Shown: positions 63,231-64,000 of the stretch, piece after piece
Layout: each line of letters opens with the position of its first letter
Numbering within the stretch: the stretch's first letter is position 1
Source: Notospermus geniculatus
Lineage: Eukaryota > Nemertea > Pilidiophora > Heteronemertea > Lineidae
Length of the DNA stretch: 64,000 nt
Reading direction: 5' to 3'
Assembly: GCA_002633025.1 (NCBI GenBank)
Contig: NMRB01001517.1
Location: 79,127 to 143,126, forward strand
The notes under the pieces: model-generated
Told to the model about the DNA's origin: nothing
What the model saw: only the letters and a program-made list of their open reading frames with translations
Database searches by the model: none
Position numbers and translations under genes: made by a program

Positions 63231-63925
63231 TCAGATGTATAGGTATGCTGTGTTGTCATGATACACATTCCGCACCACAAGAACAGAATCTCGAGTACAG
63301 CCACAGTAGAAAACACACAAGAATCTGAGCTCTAGAGGACTGAGCTGATCTGGGCATACCAATAAGCATCTTGTCTTGATGGTGTCCGAATAAGAAGACA
63401 AGTACCATTGAAGACGAAGCATCGCGGTGGAATATTCCGTGATCCGCTTTGATGAGAGTCTCCAAACTGGATCAACTATTCCATGCATATATTCAATATT
63501 CACCAAGTACTTGCAATAGAAAATGATCTGGGTGCTCAACAGGAGAAATCTGCCGATGATCAAGTCAGAGTAAGATGGGGTCCAACCATTAGAAGTCACT
63601 GACCAACCTAATATATCATTCTTTAGATAAGAAGGCCGAAGTATGGAGAGGAGTTGGACAATATCCTTCAAATTATCAAGAGATTTTTGACAATATGTAG
63701 GCGATACCTAGGATTTGTAATGGTACACGATTGAAAATATGCCTAACAACTTATTTTGAATGCATTGTAGAGAGTAAATCGAGTCAAATCTGAAGAATAC
63801 AGTCCAATCAGCGAGTAGCATAGCCAACCAACCTCAAGTACGGCCTCAATGAATAAAAAGACGAGATAGGCAAAAGGAGACAAGACAATCACTGAGGGAA
63901 TTGGAGTGCGAGATAGCGTGATCAT
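63231..63925 (-). other. Unresolved open region, possibly membrane protein fragments
   Basis: Two minus-strand stretches are open: 63743-63925 (hydrophobic, with VIVLSPFAYLVFLFIEAVLE) and 63231-about 63710 (with LIIGRFLLLSTQIIFYCKYL), in different frames. A possible acceptor CCTAG lies just upstream of the second. I do not recognise a family. It could be exons of a gene reaching beyond the edge, or chance frames. Confidence 0.25.
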
Positions 63926-64000
63926 CCATATAAAGTCTCTGATGAAGTATCTCTATGAATATAATAAGTGATATGGTCGATATGTGTGGACCCAGAGAGA

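Noticed and set aside
1-64000. tRNA or rRNA genes
   Set aside because: No cloverleaf with A/B box pairs and no rRNA core sequence was recognised by eye; a covariance-model search would be needed to exclude small RNA genes.

Overview
This window is nuclear genomic DNA from an animal, most likely a marine invertebrate. The genes are split into many short exons with GT-AG introns and encode animal-specific proteins (POC1, ABTB1, plexin). The DNA between and inside the genes is rich in short inverted-repeat transposons, minisatellites and small tandem duplications. I cannot fix the phylum from sequence alone. Repeats of the GGCCTA, TACATGTA and TACCGGTA type are compatible with an echinoderm, hemichordate or lophotrochozoan (weak inference). 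There are two assembly gaps of N (38429-38762 and 49825-49901).

Five genes were reconstructed exon by exon, with splice phases checked. (1) POC1, minus strand, 962-4751, 12 exons, 474 aa: a centriolar WD40 protein. (2) NUBP1, plus strand, 5058-7483, 8 exons, 319 aa: a cytosolic Fe-S assembly P-loop ATPase. It is head to head with POC1 across about 306 bp. (3) A two-domain glycosyltransferase, minus strand, 10281-17048, 11 exons, about 545 aa. It joins a DUF2064/TIGR04282-type domain to a TIGR04283-type GT2 domain, which in bacteria are the two transferases linked to radical-SAM/arsenosugar loci. (4) ABTB1, plus strand, 17449-22727: ankyrin plus two BTB domains, head to head with gene 3 across 400 bp. 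It carries an internal tandem duplication. (5) A plexin, A-type by resemblance, minus strand, 36094-60637. It has 23 exons covering the last about 1251 aa (second PSI domain to C-terminus); the sema domain lies beyond the right edge.

Layout: 1-961 holds a GGAC-rich repeat and the POC1 3' flank. 7484-10280 is the convergent spacer between NUBP1 and the glycosyltransferase. 22728-36093 is the convergent spacer between ABTB1 and plexin; it holds a near-perfect 3.4-3.7 kb tandem duplication whose two copies differ by three transposon insertions, each with an empty site in the other copy. 60638-64000 is presumed plexin intron with two 20-bp-class minisatellites and an unresolved open region.

Two genes contain an apparent single-base deletion (glycosyltransferase exon 3, ABTB1 exon 9). 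Together with several near-identical tandem blocks this suggests either a highly heterozygous genome with both haplotypes placed in series plus consensus errors, or real recent duplications and frameshifts. The most interesting biological item is the animal copy of the fused, bacterial-type arsenosugar-associated glycosyltransferase.
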